This document shows, piece after piece, positions 6,409-13,655 of a stretch of DNA of 32,553 nucleotides. Made by a program: the position numbers and the translations under genes. The notes under the pieces are model-generated. The model saw nothing but the letters and a program-made list of their open reading frames with translations. It was not told the origin of the DNA and made no database searches. The DNA is from Bacillota bacterium. GTDB taxonomy: Bacteria > Bacillota > Clostridia > Eubacteriales > Eubacteriaceae. The stretch is taken from positions 1 through 32,553 of the forward strand of contig JAHIQT010000141.1 of assembly GCA_018903255.1 (NCBI GenBank). The letters are read 5' to 3'. Position 1 is the first letter of the stretch; each line of letters begins with the position of its first letter.

Positions 6409-7301
6409 TGAAAAACCGCAAAGATTTCATCGTTGGCTTTATCGGCCTGGGTCTGATGGGTGGCGCTCTGGCGATGGGACTCAGGAAACAAAGCCCCCGG
6501 GAAATCTGGGCTTATGATTTAAACCCGGCGGTGATCAAAACCGCTCGGGCTCAGGGCGTGATTGATGAAGGGGTCTGGGATTCGGCAGGATTGCAAAAAA
6601 TGCTGCCACGCTGCGATCTGGTTTTTATTTGTCTGACACCGATGGATACCCTGGCTTTTTTAGCTCTCTATATGGAAGACTTCAAAGCAGGGGCGATTGT
6701 CACTGATATTATCGGGGTTAAAGAGGTGGTTTTTAAAAATCTGGGAAATCTGTTGCGCAAAGATATTGACTATATTCCCGGACACCCGATGGCGGGAAGC
6801 GAAAAAGAGGGCTTTGGCGGTGCCGATGATCGTATTTTTAAGAATCGGAATTATATCCTGACCCCCTTACCCGCCAATCAACCGGAAAATATTCAACTGA
6901 TCCGGGACATCGTAATGGACTTGGGCTTTAATCATATCGTTGAGACGACCACCGAAATTCACGATCAAAAAATAGCCTTCACTTCCCAGCTCTGCCATGT
7001 GATTGCCTCTGCCTTGGTGGACTGCGAAGATGATCTCTCAATTACCGATTTTGAGGGTGGTAGTTTTGGCGATCTGACCCGGATTGCGATGATCAATGCG
7101 CCGATGTGGACCGAGCTGTTTATGTGCAACCGTAAAAATCTACTGACCCAGATCGAGAAGTTTGAGGATAGTCTGGCAGTCATGAAAGAAATGATCCGTT
7201 TAGATGAAAAGGAAGAATTGATCGGCCGGCTTAAGTCGGTGCGCGAGAAGCGCGTTGCCATGGGGGAGATCCGGGAGGCCAAAAGCTTAAAAAAAAGGTG
7301 A
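6408..7301 (+). CDS. tyrA: Prephenate dehydrogenase
   Basis: Oxidative decarboxylation of prephenate to 4-hydroxyphenylpyruvate, the committed step to tyrosine. A 297-residue protein with an N-terminal Rossmann fold (GLGLMGG, residues 13-19) and Asp37 after the second strand (YDLNP), which favours NAD. The substrate-binding motif GHPMAGSEKEG contains the catalytic His126. The C-terminal helical dimerisation domain is complete, but there is no ACT domain or fused chorismate mutase. The ATG overlaps the aroF stop (TAATG), so translation is probably coupled. Expression depends on the upstream attenuator, and the Tyr-rich leader fits this product. Confidence 0.92.
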   Translation: MKNRKDFIVGFIGLGLMGGALAMGLRKQSPREIWAYDLNPAVIKTARAQGVIDEGVWDSAGLQKMLPRCDLVFICLTPMDTLAFLALYMEDFKAGAIVTDIIGVKEVVFKNLGNLLRKDIDYIPGHPMAGSEKEGFGGADDRIFKNRNYILTPLPANQPENIQLIRDIVMDLGFNHIVETTTEIHDQKIAFTSQLCHVIASALVDCEDDLSITDFEGGSFGDLTRIAMINAPMWTELFMCNRKNLLTQIEKFEDSLAVMKEMIRLDEKEELIGRLKSVREKRVAMGEIREAKSLKKR

Positions 7302-7359
7302 GTTTACTTAAGAGATGCGGTGTGAAAACTATTACATCAGGCTGAAACGGATTACGCTA

Positions 7360-7387
7360 TTGACTTAATCTGATATGGGAGTATACT
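7360..7387 (+). promoter_or_regulatory. Promoter of the ArAE-like gene
   Basis: TTGACT (7360-7365), 16 bp, TATACT (7382-7387). It gives the membrane protein gene its own transcript, with a leader of about 80 nt. Confidence 0.65.
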
Positions 7388-7476
7388 CTAGATAAAGAAA
7401 TGTTTTATAAGAAAACTTTTGCTGGGAACGAAATGTTGATAGCAAAAGTTAAAAAAATAATTGGAGCTGAAAAATC

Positions 7477-8091
7477 ATGAAATTATGTCATCTGCCAGCT
7501 ATTGGTATGAGAAACATAAAAACGGTGTTGGCAGTCTTCATCTGTGTGGTAGTATTTGCAATCATGGGACCGGAGTTCAATCCGCTGGTTGCTGCAATTG
7601 CAGCCGTAATTACGATGGGGCCGAGCATTGAAAATTCGATTGAAACCGGCTGGAATCGGATGTTGGGAACCGTCTTTGGCGGCATTGCGGGAATGTTGGG
7701 AATTTTTCTCGCCAATGCAATACCCTATCAATTTATCAATGTGTTGATCATTCCGTTGGGAATTATGGGATTAATTTATCTGTGTAATAATATTAATAAA
7801 TCAGGTGCGATCGTTATTACCTGTGTGGTGTTTCTCATTTTGATGACCACCCATACCCAGGATAAGGGCACCTATATGCTGGCTATTTTAAGGCTGCTAG
7901 AAACTGCCTTTGGTATCATTGTGGCGTTTTTAATTAATCGTTTTATCAAGATTCCAGAATGCGATGAAGAAAAGTCGGCTGAGAGTCAAGCAGAGACGGA
8001 CAAAGAGGTGCTTACGGTTAAAGAAAAATCGAACAGCGGTCATAAAAAGTTCGACGTATCAAATCTGCTCTATATGCTATTTAAACCTTAG
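7477..8091 (+). CDS. Aromatic acid exporter (ArAE/FUSC-type) family membrane protein
   Basis: A 204-residue integral membrane protein. Hydrophobic segments occur at about residues 15-32, 35-50, 62-82, 85-100, 105-122 and 130-150, followed by a charged cytoplasmic tail (170-190). The pattern MRNIKTVLAVFICVVVFAIMG, then NPLVAAIAAVITMGPSIENSIETGWNRMLGT, matches the N-terminal domain of the Bacillota ArAE_1/FUSC family, in which a GxR(x)xGT-type loop follows the second helix. Members are linked to export of aromatic acids or other organic anions. It lacks the long C-terminal domain found in larger members. It sits after aroF-tyrA, behind its own promoter, so a role in aromatic metabolite efflux is possible but unproven. 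An adequate GGAG site precedes the ATG. Confidence 0.7.
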   Translation: MKLCHLPAIGMRNIKTVLAVFICVVVFAIMGPEFNPLVAAIAAVITMGPSIENSIETGWNRMLGTVFGGIAGMLGIFLANAIPYQFINVLIIPLGIMGLIYLCNNINKSGAIVITCVVFLILMTTHTQDKGTYMLAILRLLETAFGIIVAFLINRFIKIPECDEEKSAESQAETDKEVLTVKEKSNSGHKKFDVSNLLYMLFKP

Positions 8092-8163
8092 ATTTTAAGT
8101 TTTTTCTGGATTTTTGTGACGTCTGGAAGGACTAAAATAAAATTATCCCTCCCCTTAAAAAAG

Positions 8164-8196
8164 AGACCACCCTTAATACCAGGTGGTCTTTTTTTG
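8164..8196. terminator. Bidirectional terminator between convergent genes
   Basis: A perfect 8-bp stem (AGACCACC 8164-8171 with GGTGGTCT 8182-8189) has T after it on the plus strand and a T-rich stretch after it on the minus strand. It serves the ArAE-like gene and the cblS-like gene. Confidence 0.85.
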
Positions 8197-8205
8197 TTTG
8201 AAATT

Positions 8206-8937
8206 TTATTTGAAATAACCAATTAGTGTCAGCTTATCCTTAAAGATAGCCGTCAGTCCGGGCAGATCCGAGGGCTTGATACTGGCAATTACGGTGGTTG
8301 CCGGGCCGGAAGAATCGGTCACATTCAGATCATTAGGTGCGAGTTGAAGTTGGAGCCGGTAAATATCAGCAAGCGTGTTGGCTTCATATAAGATTCCTTT
8401 GGAACCACAAGGAACGATCTCATTTACCGCCGGGTTATTAACTAAGTTTCTGAGATCCTGATAATTGGCGATTTCCGGATCACCGTCGACAACAAGAGCG
8501 GCTCCGTATTTGGGTTTGCCGATACAGATAACCAGATCCCCGGGTTCCGAGGGTGAGATTCGCAAGCGATTGGCCATTCCGATCACAAAAATGCCAAAGC
8601 CGGTCATACTGGTTTTAAAATTTTCTTCGGTGGAACCGTTTATCGGCAGATCACCGATTCCGGCTCGTTCAAGTTCTTCATGAATGCCTTTTATCAGAGC
8701 TTTTCCAGTGGGTTGCATCTCCCCGACGATGGTGTTGGAAAGACCGATAATCCGGGCTCCGCAGGCCAGTAGTTCAAAAAGACACACTCGGGCAGCAAAA
8801 ATAGCAATATATTTAGTGGGCACACAGAGCTCGTCCGCGGGCTTTTCGCCGACACCGCCGCTGCTATCGCAGGCAGTGATTAGGAGCGAATCAGGAAGCT
8901 CAATGACAGATAGGTCGCGATATTGATAAGTTTTCAT
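8206..8937 (-). CDS. cblS: PurM/AIR-synthase-like kinase, probable alpha-ribazole kinase
   Basis: A 243-residue member of the AIR synthase/ThiL superfamily, with the nucleotide-binding acidic/glycine-rich start (ITACDSSGGVGEKP, Asp24) and the later segment INGSTEENFKTSMTGFGIFVIG. In Geobacillus and relatives, CblS of this superfamily phosphorylates alpha-ribazole for cobamide salvage and is encoded with the transporter CblT. Here the gene follows an ECF S-component gene by 95 bases, behind a cobalamin riboswitch, which supports that role over a thiamine or purine one. The ATG at 8937 is chosen because AAGGAGC lies just upstream; a start 14 codons further up (8979) has no binding site. The exact substrate is inferred from context. 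Confidence 0.7.
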   Translation of the reverse strand: MKTYQYRDLSVIELPDSLLITACDSSGGVGEKPADELCVPTKYIAIFAARVCLFELLACGARIIGLSNTIVGEMQPTGKALIKGIHEELERAGIGDLPINGSTEENFKTSMTGFGIFVIGMANRLRISPSEPGDLVICIGKPKYGAALVVDGDPEIANYQDLRNLVNNPAVNEIVPCGSKGILYEANTLADIYRLQLQLAPNDLNVTDSSGPATTVIASIKPSDLPGLTAIFKDKLTLIGYFK

Positions 8938-9032
8938 GGGGTGCTCCTTGCGGTTTTTTTGTAATAACGAAAATGCCATGGACTTCGCGAGTCGCTGTGT
9001 TGCAGTGGAATCAGATTTTAGCGCAGGATAGT

Positions 9033-9566
9033 TTATGCCTGCACTGAGGTTGCCGAAGATACCTGATTTTTAACCGACAGTGGTAATCCTTTAAAGACAA
9101 GGGCAGCAATCAGGGCATTGATGCCACCGACCAGTGCCAGGGGAAACATCATCGCTATAAGACCGGGCCAGGTTAACATCGGAACTAAAAGCGGCGAACA
9201 GAGTAACAGTAGGATCGGGCCATTGCAGATAGCAGCAACGATCACGCTGACAATCAGGGCGAATATTTCATTTGCGGCCTTTTTAACAAAAAGATAGCTA
9301 TACCAGGTGGCTACCATGATCAGCCCCATCCCTACCGCAATGGCAAGATGAACCGGTAGGGTCATCGGGAAACCGGAGGTAAGTGCGGTTAAAAGATGAC
9401 CGATAATAGCAATGATTGCGCCAGCCACTGGGCCCATCAGCAGGGTGCCTAAAAAAGCAGGTAAAGAATCGAAGGCAATGGTGCCAAAAACTTTTAACTG
9501 GGCGCCTACAAACGAGAGCGTAATTAAAAGCGCCATAAAGACCAGTTGTCGGGTGTTGATTTTCAT
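9033..9566 (-). CDS. cblT: ECF-type S component, probable alpha-ribazole transporter
   Basis: A 177-residue membrane protein with about five or six hydrophobic segments. The N-terminal pattern (RQLVFMALLITLSFVGAQLK) and the loop DSLPAFLGTLLMGPVAGAIIAIIGH are typical of ECF-transporter substrate-binding S components. Gene order (riboswitch, S component, PurM-like kinase) matches the described cblT-cblS salvage pair, so alpha-ribazole is the likely substrate; cobalamin or another precursor is the alternative. No ATPase or T component is encoded nearby, so it would need shared ECF energising subunits or act alone. AAGGAG precedes the ATG. For a corrinoid-dependent acetogen, salvage of cobamide parts would be useful. 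Confidence 0.75.
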   Translation of the reverse strand: MKINTRQLVFMALLITLSFVGAQLKVFGTIAFDSLPAFLGTLLMGPVAGAIIAIIGHLLTALTSGFPMTLPVHLAIAVGMGLIMVATWYSYLFVKKAANEIFALIVSVIVAAICNGPILLLLCSPLLVPMLTWPGLIAMMFPLALVGGINALIAALVFKGLPLSVKNQVSSATSVQA

Positions 9567-9637
9567 GTGATACTCCTTGAGTTTTATTATAAAGCTTTTT
9601 TAGGACAAAGAAAAGGTCAATTGGTGCCTTCTTTAAC

Positions 9638-9670
9638 AAAAAAAAGTTCACATCTTATACAGATGTGAAC
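9638..9670 (-). terminator. Riboswitch expression-platform terminator
   Basis: Perfect 10-bp stem (9646-9655 with 9661-9670), a 5-nt loop and, on the minus strand, eight T after it. It lies between the B12 aptamer and cblT, so it acts as the off-state terminator. Confidence 0.88.
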
Positions 9671-9674
9671 TTTA

Positions 9675-9842
9675 CCGTCGTCCAAATGGAATCATTTCTG
9701 GCAGGTCTCCTGAGTCAGCTTCATCACAGCTTGTCCCTTCCCGTGAGGTGGTGATGACAAGTGCTCGACTTTACAGTGGTGGGTCCCTACAGGATTTTAA
9801 CCTGTTTCCCTATTCTCCTTTTACAAGGCACCAAAAAAGCTT
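9675..9842 (-). ncRNA. Cobalamin riboswitch
   Basis: On the minus strand the conserved B12-box core is present as CAGGAGACCTGCC (about 9701-9713). Upstream are the expected elements: GGTGCC near the 5' end, the GGGAAACAGG block, AGGGACCCACCACTGTAA and a CACGGGAAGGG arm. The terminator at 9638-9670 follows directly, so the switch probably stops transcription when adenosylcobalamin or a related cobamide is bound. It controls cblT and cblS. Limits are approximate. Confidence 0.93.
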
Positions 9843-9857
9843 TATTTACTTGGAAGA

Positions 9858-9887
9858 ATAATAGCATATCAGGAGGACCTTTGTCAA
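9858..9887 (-). promoter_or_regulatory. Promoter of the riboswitch-cblT-cblS transcript
   Basis: On the minus strand: TTGACA (9882-9887), 18 bp, TATTAT (9858-9863), placing the start a few bases before the aptamer. Confidence 0.78.
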
Positions 9888-10038
9888 ACTGAAATTGACT
9901 GGAGCTAATAATCATTTGAAAGAAAAATCGAATGATGCATCATAAGCACAAGGGCAGCGGGTAAATTCTGGTGTTATTCAGCCCCAGAAAAAAGGGCGCT
10001 GATCAAAATTTCAAGCCAAATATTCCAGCTACAATTGA

Positions 10039-10068
10039 TTGTATTGAATCCGCGGAGTATGGTACAAT
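10039..10068 (+). promoter_or_regulatory. Promoter of pabABC
   Basis: TTGTAT (10039-10044), 18 bp, TACAAT (10063-10068), with a TG two bases ahead of the -10 (TGGTACAAT), which would help a weak -35. Confidence 0.55.
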
Positions 10069-10105
10069 GTTTGACAAAATGACTAAATACTAAGAGGTAT
10101 AAAAA

Positions 10106-10693
10106 TTGATTCTAATGATCGACAACTATGATTCGTTCACCTATAATTTGGTTCAGTATCTAGAAAAGCTGAACGAAACGGTGATTGTGAAGAGAAATGA
10201 TAAGATCACCCTGGACGAGATTGCCGAGATGGCACCGTCTATGATTGTTTTATCACCGGGGCCATGTACCCCTAATGAATCCGGGATCTGTCTGGATGTA
10301 GTGCACCGATTTAAAGGCGAGATCCCGATCCTGGGTATTTGTCTGGGTCATCAGATCATCGGCCAGGCCTTTGGTTGCAAGATTATCAAAGCCCTGGAAC
10401 CGGTTCACGGCAAAGTCCATGCCATCTCCCATGACAATTCCGGCGTGTTTGATGGTCTTGCTAACCCTCTGAAGGTGACGCGGTACCATTCATTAGTGGT
10501 CGAAAATCAGGAGATCCCGGGCTTTTTTGAGATTACTGCTCGAACTGATCAAAATGAAATTATGGGGATGCGACATAAGGACTACCCTATCGAAGGGGTT
10601 CAGTTTCATCCCGAAGCGATTCTCACTGAAATGGGAATGGAATTATTGGACAACTTTTTTCAATCTACAAAAGCGAATGGTGCAAGATGTTAA
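10106..10693 (+). CDS. pabA: Aminodeoxychorismate synthase, glutamine amidotransferase subunit
   Basis: The glutaminase partner that supplies ammonia to PabB. A 195-residue class I amidotransferase with the triad Cys79 (GICLGHQ), His168 and Glu170 (VQFHPEA), and the typical start MILMIDNYDSFTYNLVQYL. The start is the TTG at 10106: AAGAGGT lies 7 bases before it, whereas the ATG three codons later is too far away. It overlaps pabB by 7 bases. Members of this family can also serve anthranilate synthase (TrpG), but the neighbours are pabB and pabC and no trp genes are present, so the folate role is preferred. Confidence 0.92.
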   Translation: MILMIDNYDSFTYNLVQYLEKLNETVIVKRNDKITLDEIAEMAPSMIVLSPGPCTPNESGICLDVVHRFKGEIPILGICLGHQIIGQAFGCKIIKALEPVHGKVHAISHDNSGVFDGLANPLKVTRYHSLVVENQEIPGFFEITARTDQNEIMGMRHKDYPIEGVQFHPEAILTEMGMELLDNFFQSTKANGARC

Positions 10694-12057
10694 TACAAGA
10701 AATAAAAACCGACTTAAGCAGTTTTGAAAGCTATCTTTTATTTAAAGATGAGCCCTATAGTTTCTTCCTGGACAGCGGCAGAGACCCGGACACCTTGGGA
10801 CGTTATTCATTTATCGGCGCGAATCCCTTGCTGGTCTTTACCAGCAAAGCCGATGCCATCACCATTAAAACAAAAACCGCTACGCAAACGGTTACTGGAG
10901 ATCCCTTTGATGAACTGCAAAAACTTTTAAAGCAGTATAAATTCGATTATCAATCCCAGTTTCCCTTCATCGGCGGGGCAGTGGGTTACTTTGGCTATGA
11001 CCTCTGTCATCACTTAGAAGCCTTTCCCCGTAGCGCCGTCGATGATGTCGGTATTCCCGATTGTTTTATGGGTTTCTACGATGGGATTGTGATCATCGAT
11101 CATAAGGAAGGAAAAACCTATCTGGCTGCCCTGGGAATTGAAGAAAATGAAGCGGATATCGTCAGCCGCTTAGCCGCAAAATTTGTCGGCGATCCTAAGC
11201 TAGCAATCCGATCAGACTTTAAAATAAATGAAAACGTCACATTCCGCGGTAATTTTACCAAGCCCGAATATTTGAAGGCGCTCGATGCGGTTCACGAATA
11301 CATTTTAGCTGGAGATATTTATCAGACCAATCTAACCCAGCGCTTTGATGCCGATTTACAAATCAGTCCCCTGGAATTATACAGCGAACTCAGGAAAATC
11401 AATCCGGCGCCCTTTGCCAGCTATATCGATTTCGGCGAAGGCCAGATTGTTTCCAGTTCACCAGAGCGTTTTATTCTGGTTCAAGGTCGCAACATTGAAA
11501 CCCGACCGATTAAGGGGACGATGCCCCGTGGCAAAACCGCGGAAGAAGATGCTGCCAACCGGGAGACCCTGGTCAACAGCGAAAAGGATAAGGCCGAACT
11601 GCTGATGATTGTCGATCTAGAGCGTAACGATCTCGGTAAAATCGCTAAAACCGGCACCGTTAAGGTACCGGAATTGTTTAAGTTAGAAACCTATCAGACC
11701 GTTTTTCACCTGGTCTCAACGGTAACGGCTGAATTAAAGGATGATCTGGATGCCATCGACTGTGTCAAAGCGACTTTCCCTGGCGGTTCGATTACCGGGG
11801 CACCAAAGATTCGGGCGATGGAGATTATTGATGAACTGGAGCCCACCCAACGAAACATTTATACCGGTTCGATCGGCTATATTGGTTTTAACGGGGATCT
11901 CGATCTAAATATTGTCATTCGGACGATTGTCTGCAAGGATGGCAAAGGCTATTTTCAGGTCGGCGGCGGAATCGTCTGGGATTCCGATAACGAGTCCGAG
12001 TATCAAGAAACCTTCGATAAGGGACGCGCCCTGATGGACGCATTGAAACGGTACTAA
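10687..12057 (+). CDS. pabB: Aminodeoxychorismate synthase component I
   Basis: Converts chorismate plus ammonia to 4-amino-4-deoxychorismate on the way to p-aminobenzoate and folate. The 456-residue protein carries PIKGT (274-278). Lys276 in this motif is established as diagnostic of PabB, where TrpE has PIAGT. The chorismate-binding fold continues with IVDLERNDLGKI, GGSITGAPKIRAMEIIDELEP and the C-terminal GGGIVWDSDNESEYQET. The N-terminal region (ESYLLFKDEPYSFFLDSG) is the expected partial tryptophan-pocket domain. The ATG overlaps the end of pabA within ATGTTAA, so translation is coupled. pabC follows after 28 bases. Confidence 0.95.
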   Translation: MLIQEIKTDLSSFESYLLFKDEPYSFFLDSGRDPDTLGRYSFIGANPLLVFTSKADAITIKTKTATQTVTGDPFDELQKLLKQYKFDYQSQFPFIGGAVGYFGYDLCHHLEAFPRSAVDDVGIPDCFMGFYDGIVIIDHKEGKTYLAALGIEENEADIVSRLAAKFVGDPKLAIRSDFKINENVTFRGNFTKPEYLKALDAVHEYILAGDIYQTNLTQRFDADLQISPLELYSELRKINPAPFASYIDFGEGQIVSSSPERFILVQGRNIETRPIKGTMPRGKTAEEDAANRETLVNSEKDKAELLMIVDLERNDLGKIAKTGTVKVPELFKLETYQTVFHLVSTVTAELKDDLDAIDCVKATFPGGSITGAPKIRAMEIIDELEPTQRNIYTGSIGYIGFNGDLDLNIVIRTIVCKDGKGYFQVGGGIVWDSDNESEYQETFDKGRALMDALKRY

Positions 12058-12085
12058 TTAAAGAAACAGTTTAGAGGGGAGCCCA

Positions 12086-12907
12086 ATGGACTACGCCAGT
12101 TATAACGGAGAAATTTCGAAAGAACCTCAAATATCCTTGGATCAGGGCTTTCTTTATGGCTATGGGGTCTTTGAAACGATCAACGTGGCTCAGGGAAAAC
12201 CAGTTTTTTTTGACGATCATATGGAGCGCTTTAAGCAGAGTGCCCTGGTCATGGGGCTTAAGCTGATCAGCCATCCCGATCAGATCGGGCGCGACTGTCA
12301 GCGGATTATAAAAAAAAATAAAATCAATCGCGGTGCTCTGCGGGTTACCCTCAGTAAGGGCTTAAAAGCAGATAACCTGCTAATCACTGCCCGGGAAAAT
12401 CATTACGACCGCCAGATCTATGAGCAGGGTCTGAAAATCTGTAGCAATGATGCGATCCGCAATGAAACATCCCGATTGGTTACGATCAAGTCCAACAATT
12501 ATCTGGAAAATCTGCTGATCTTAAATGAAGCCAAGGCTCGCGGCTTTAACGAAGCTATTTTTTATAATACTCGCGGCCATCTGGCCGAAGGTTGTATGAG
12601 TAATCTCTTTTTGATCAAAAACGGAAGAGTCTGTACCCCGGCAAGGGATTGCGGACTGCTGGCCGGAATTATCAGAAACCGGGTAATCCAGCTGCTAAAA
12701 GCTAATCACATCCCGATCGAAGAGGGCCATTATACTAAGGAGCAATTGATGGCGGCCGACGAGGTCTTTATCACCAATTCACTGATGGAAATCATGCCGG
12801 TCAATCAGGTCGATGAAGTGAGCTATCCGATTGGCCGACAAACCCTGACCGATCGGATTGATGCGCTGTTTTTGCAAACCTGGGGCCGAGGCTCAAGATC
12901 CCAATAA
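12086..12907 (+). CDS. pabC: Aminodeoxychorismate lyase (class IV PLP enzyme)
   Basis: Cleaves aminodeoxychorismate to p-aminobenzoate and pyruvate. A 273-residue fold-type IV PLP protein with the start NGEISKEPQISLDQGFLYGYGVFETI, the PLP Lys135 (IKSNNYLENLL), the phosphate-binding Glu region (GHLAEGCMSNLF) and ITNSLMEIMPV near the end. By sequence alone a branched-chain or D-amino acid aminotransferase is possible, but position directly after pabA-pabB argues for the lyase. A strong site (AGAGGGGAG) precedes the ATG. A strong terminator ends the operon. Confidence 0.88.
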   Translation: MDYASYNGEISKEPQISLDQGFLYGYGVFETINVAQGKPVFFDDHMERFKQSALVMGLKLISHPDQIGRDCQRIIKKNKINRGALRVTLSKGLKADNLLITARENHYDRQIYEQGLKICSNDAIRNETSRLVTIKSNNYLENLLILNEAKARGFNEAIFYNTRGHLAEGCMSNLFLIKNGRVCTPARDCGLLAGIIRNRVIQLLKANHIPIEEGHYTKEQLMAADEVFITNSLMEIMPVNQVDEVSYPIGRQTLTDRIDALFLQTWGRGSRSQ

Positions 12908-12938
12908 AACGATTGGACCATAAAAAAAGCTAACCACC

Positions 12939-12979
12939 AGCCCTGCAACGGAATCCCAAAATCCGTAGCAGGGCTTTTT
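12939..12979 (+). terminator. Terminator of pabABC
   Basis: A 14-bp stem with one A-A mismatch (12939-12952 with 12962-12975) has a 9-nt loop and five T. Confidence 0.9.
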
Positions 12980-13014
12980 GTGAACCACAAAAGCTTAATA
13001 ATTTGAAACAGGCT

Positions 13015-13044
13015 TTGTCAGTAAACGGCAAACTGTGTTAAAAT
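13015..13044 (+). promoter_or_regulatory. Promoter of the HD-cca-tatD operon
   Basis: TTGTCA (13015-13020), 18 bp, TAAAAT (13039-13044), with transcription starting about 25 bases before the first gene. Confidence 0.7.
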
Positions 13045-13076
13045 ACACTTAATTAATAGAAGAGCGAGGAGATAGA

Positions 13077-13655
13077 ATGGGCACTCAATTGGATCGAGAA
13101 AAAGCATTAGCCTTGTTAAAGGCATATAATGAAAGTGAATCGCTGGTTAATCACGGCCTGGCGGTATCAGGAGTGATGGAGCATTTTGCCAAACTGGAAG
13201 GGGAAGATCCCGATTATTGGGGAATTGTCGGGCTGCTGCATGATCTGGATTATGAAAAGTATCCCGATCAACACTGTCAAAAGGTGGTCGAAATACTGGA
13301 AGCCAACGATTATGAGAAAGCCTTTATCAATAGCGTTGTTAGTCATGGCTTTGGAATTTGTACGGATGTCGAGCCGACTCATCAGATGGAGAAAATTTTA
13401 TATGCCACCGATGAGCTGGCCGGGCTGATCACCGCCTGTGCCTATATGCGGCCCTCTAAAAGCGTTAACGACCTGGAAGTGAAGTCGGTAAAAAAGAAAT
13501 TCAAAACCGCCAGTTTTGCCGCCGGAGTCAATCGCGAGGTCGTCGCCAAGGGCGCCGAGATGGCCGGCTATTCGCTAGATCAGCTGATGCAAGAAACGAT
13601 TCTGGCAATGCGGGCTGTTGCTGATGACATCGGCCTGGGAAGTAATGAGGCTTAG
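13077..13655 (+). CDS. HD-domain hydrolase
   Basis: A 192-residue metal-dependent phosphohydrolase of the HD superfamily. The metal-binding signature is visible: His26 (VNHGLAVSGVMEHFA), the HD pair His55-Asp56 (GLLHDLDYEKYP) and His90 (VVSHGFG). A later segment (ATDELAGLITACAYMRPSKSV) is shared by small HD proteins found in many Clostridia and acetogens. The substrate cannot be read from the sequence; nucleotides are usual. The gene has a good site (GAGGAG) and overlaps the start of cca by 11 bases. A link to RNA maintenance is suggested only by the neighbours. Confidence 0.85.
   Translation: MGTQLDREKALALLKAYNESESLVNHGLAVSGVMEHFAKLEGEDPDYWGIVGLLHDLDYEKYPDQHCQKVVEILEANDYEKAFINSVVSHGFGICTDVEPTHQMEKILYATDELAGLITACAYMRPSKSVNDLEVKSVKKKFKTASFAAGVNREVVAKGAEMAGYSLDQLMQETILAMRAVADDIGLGSNEA

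Noticed and set aside
10106-10693. Naming pabA as trpG
   Set aside because: The adjacent component I has the PabB-specific PIKGT motif and pabC follows; no trp genes are near. Dual use remains possible.
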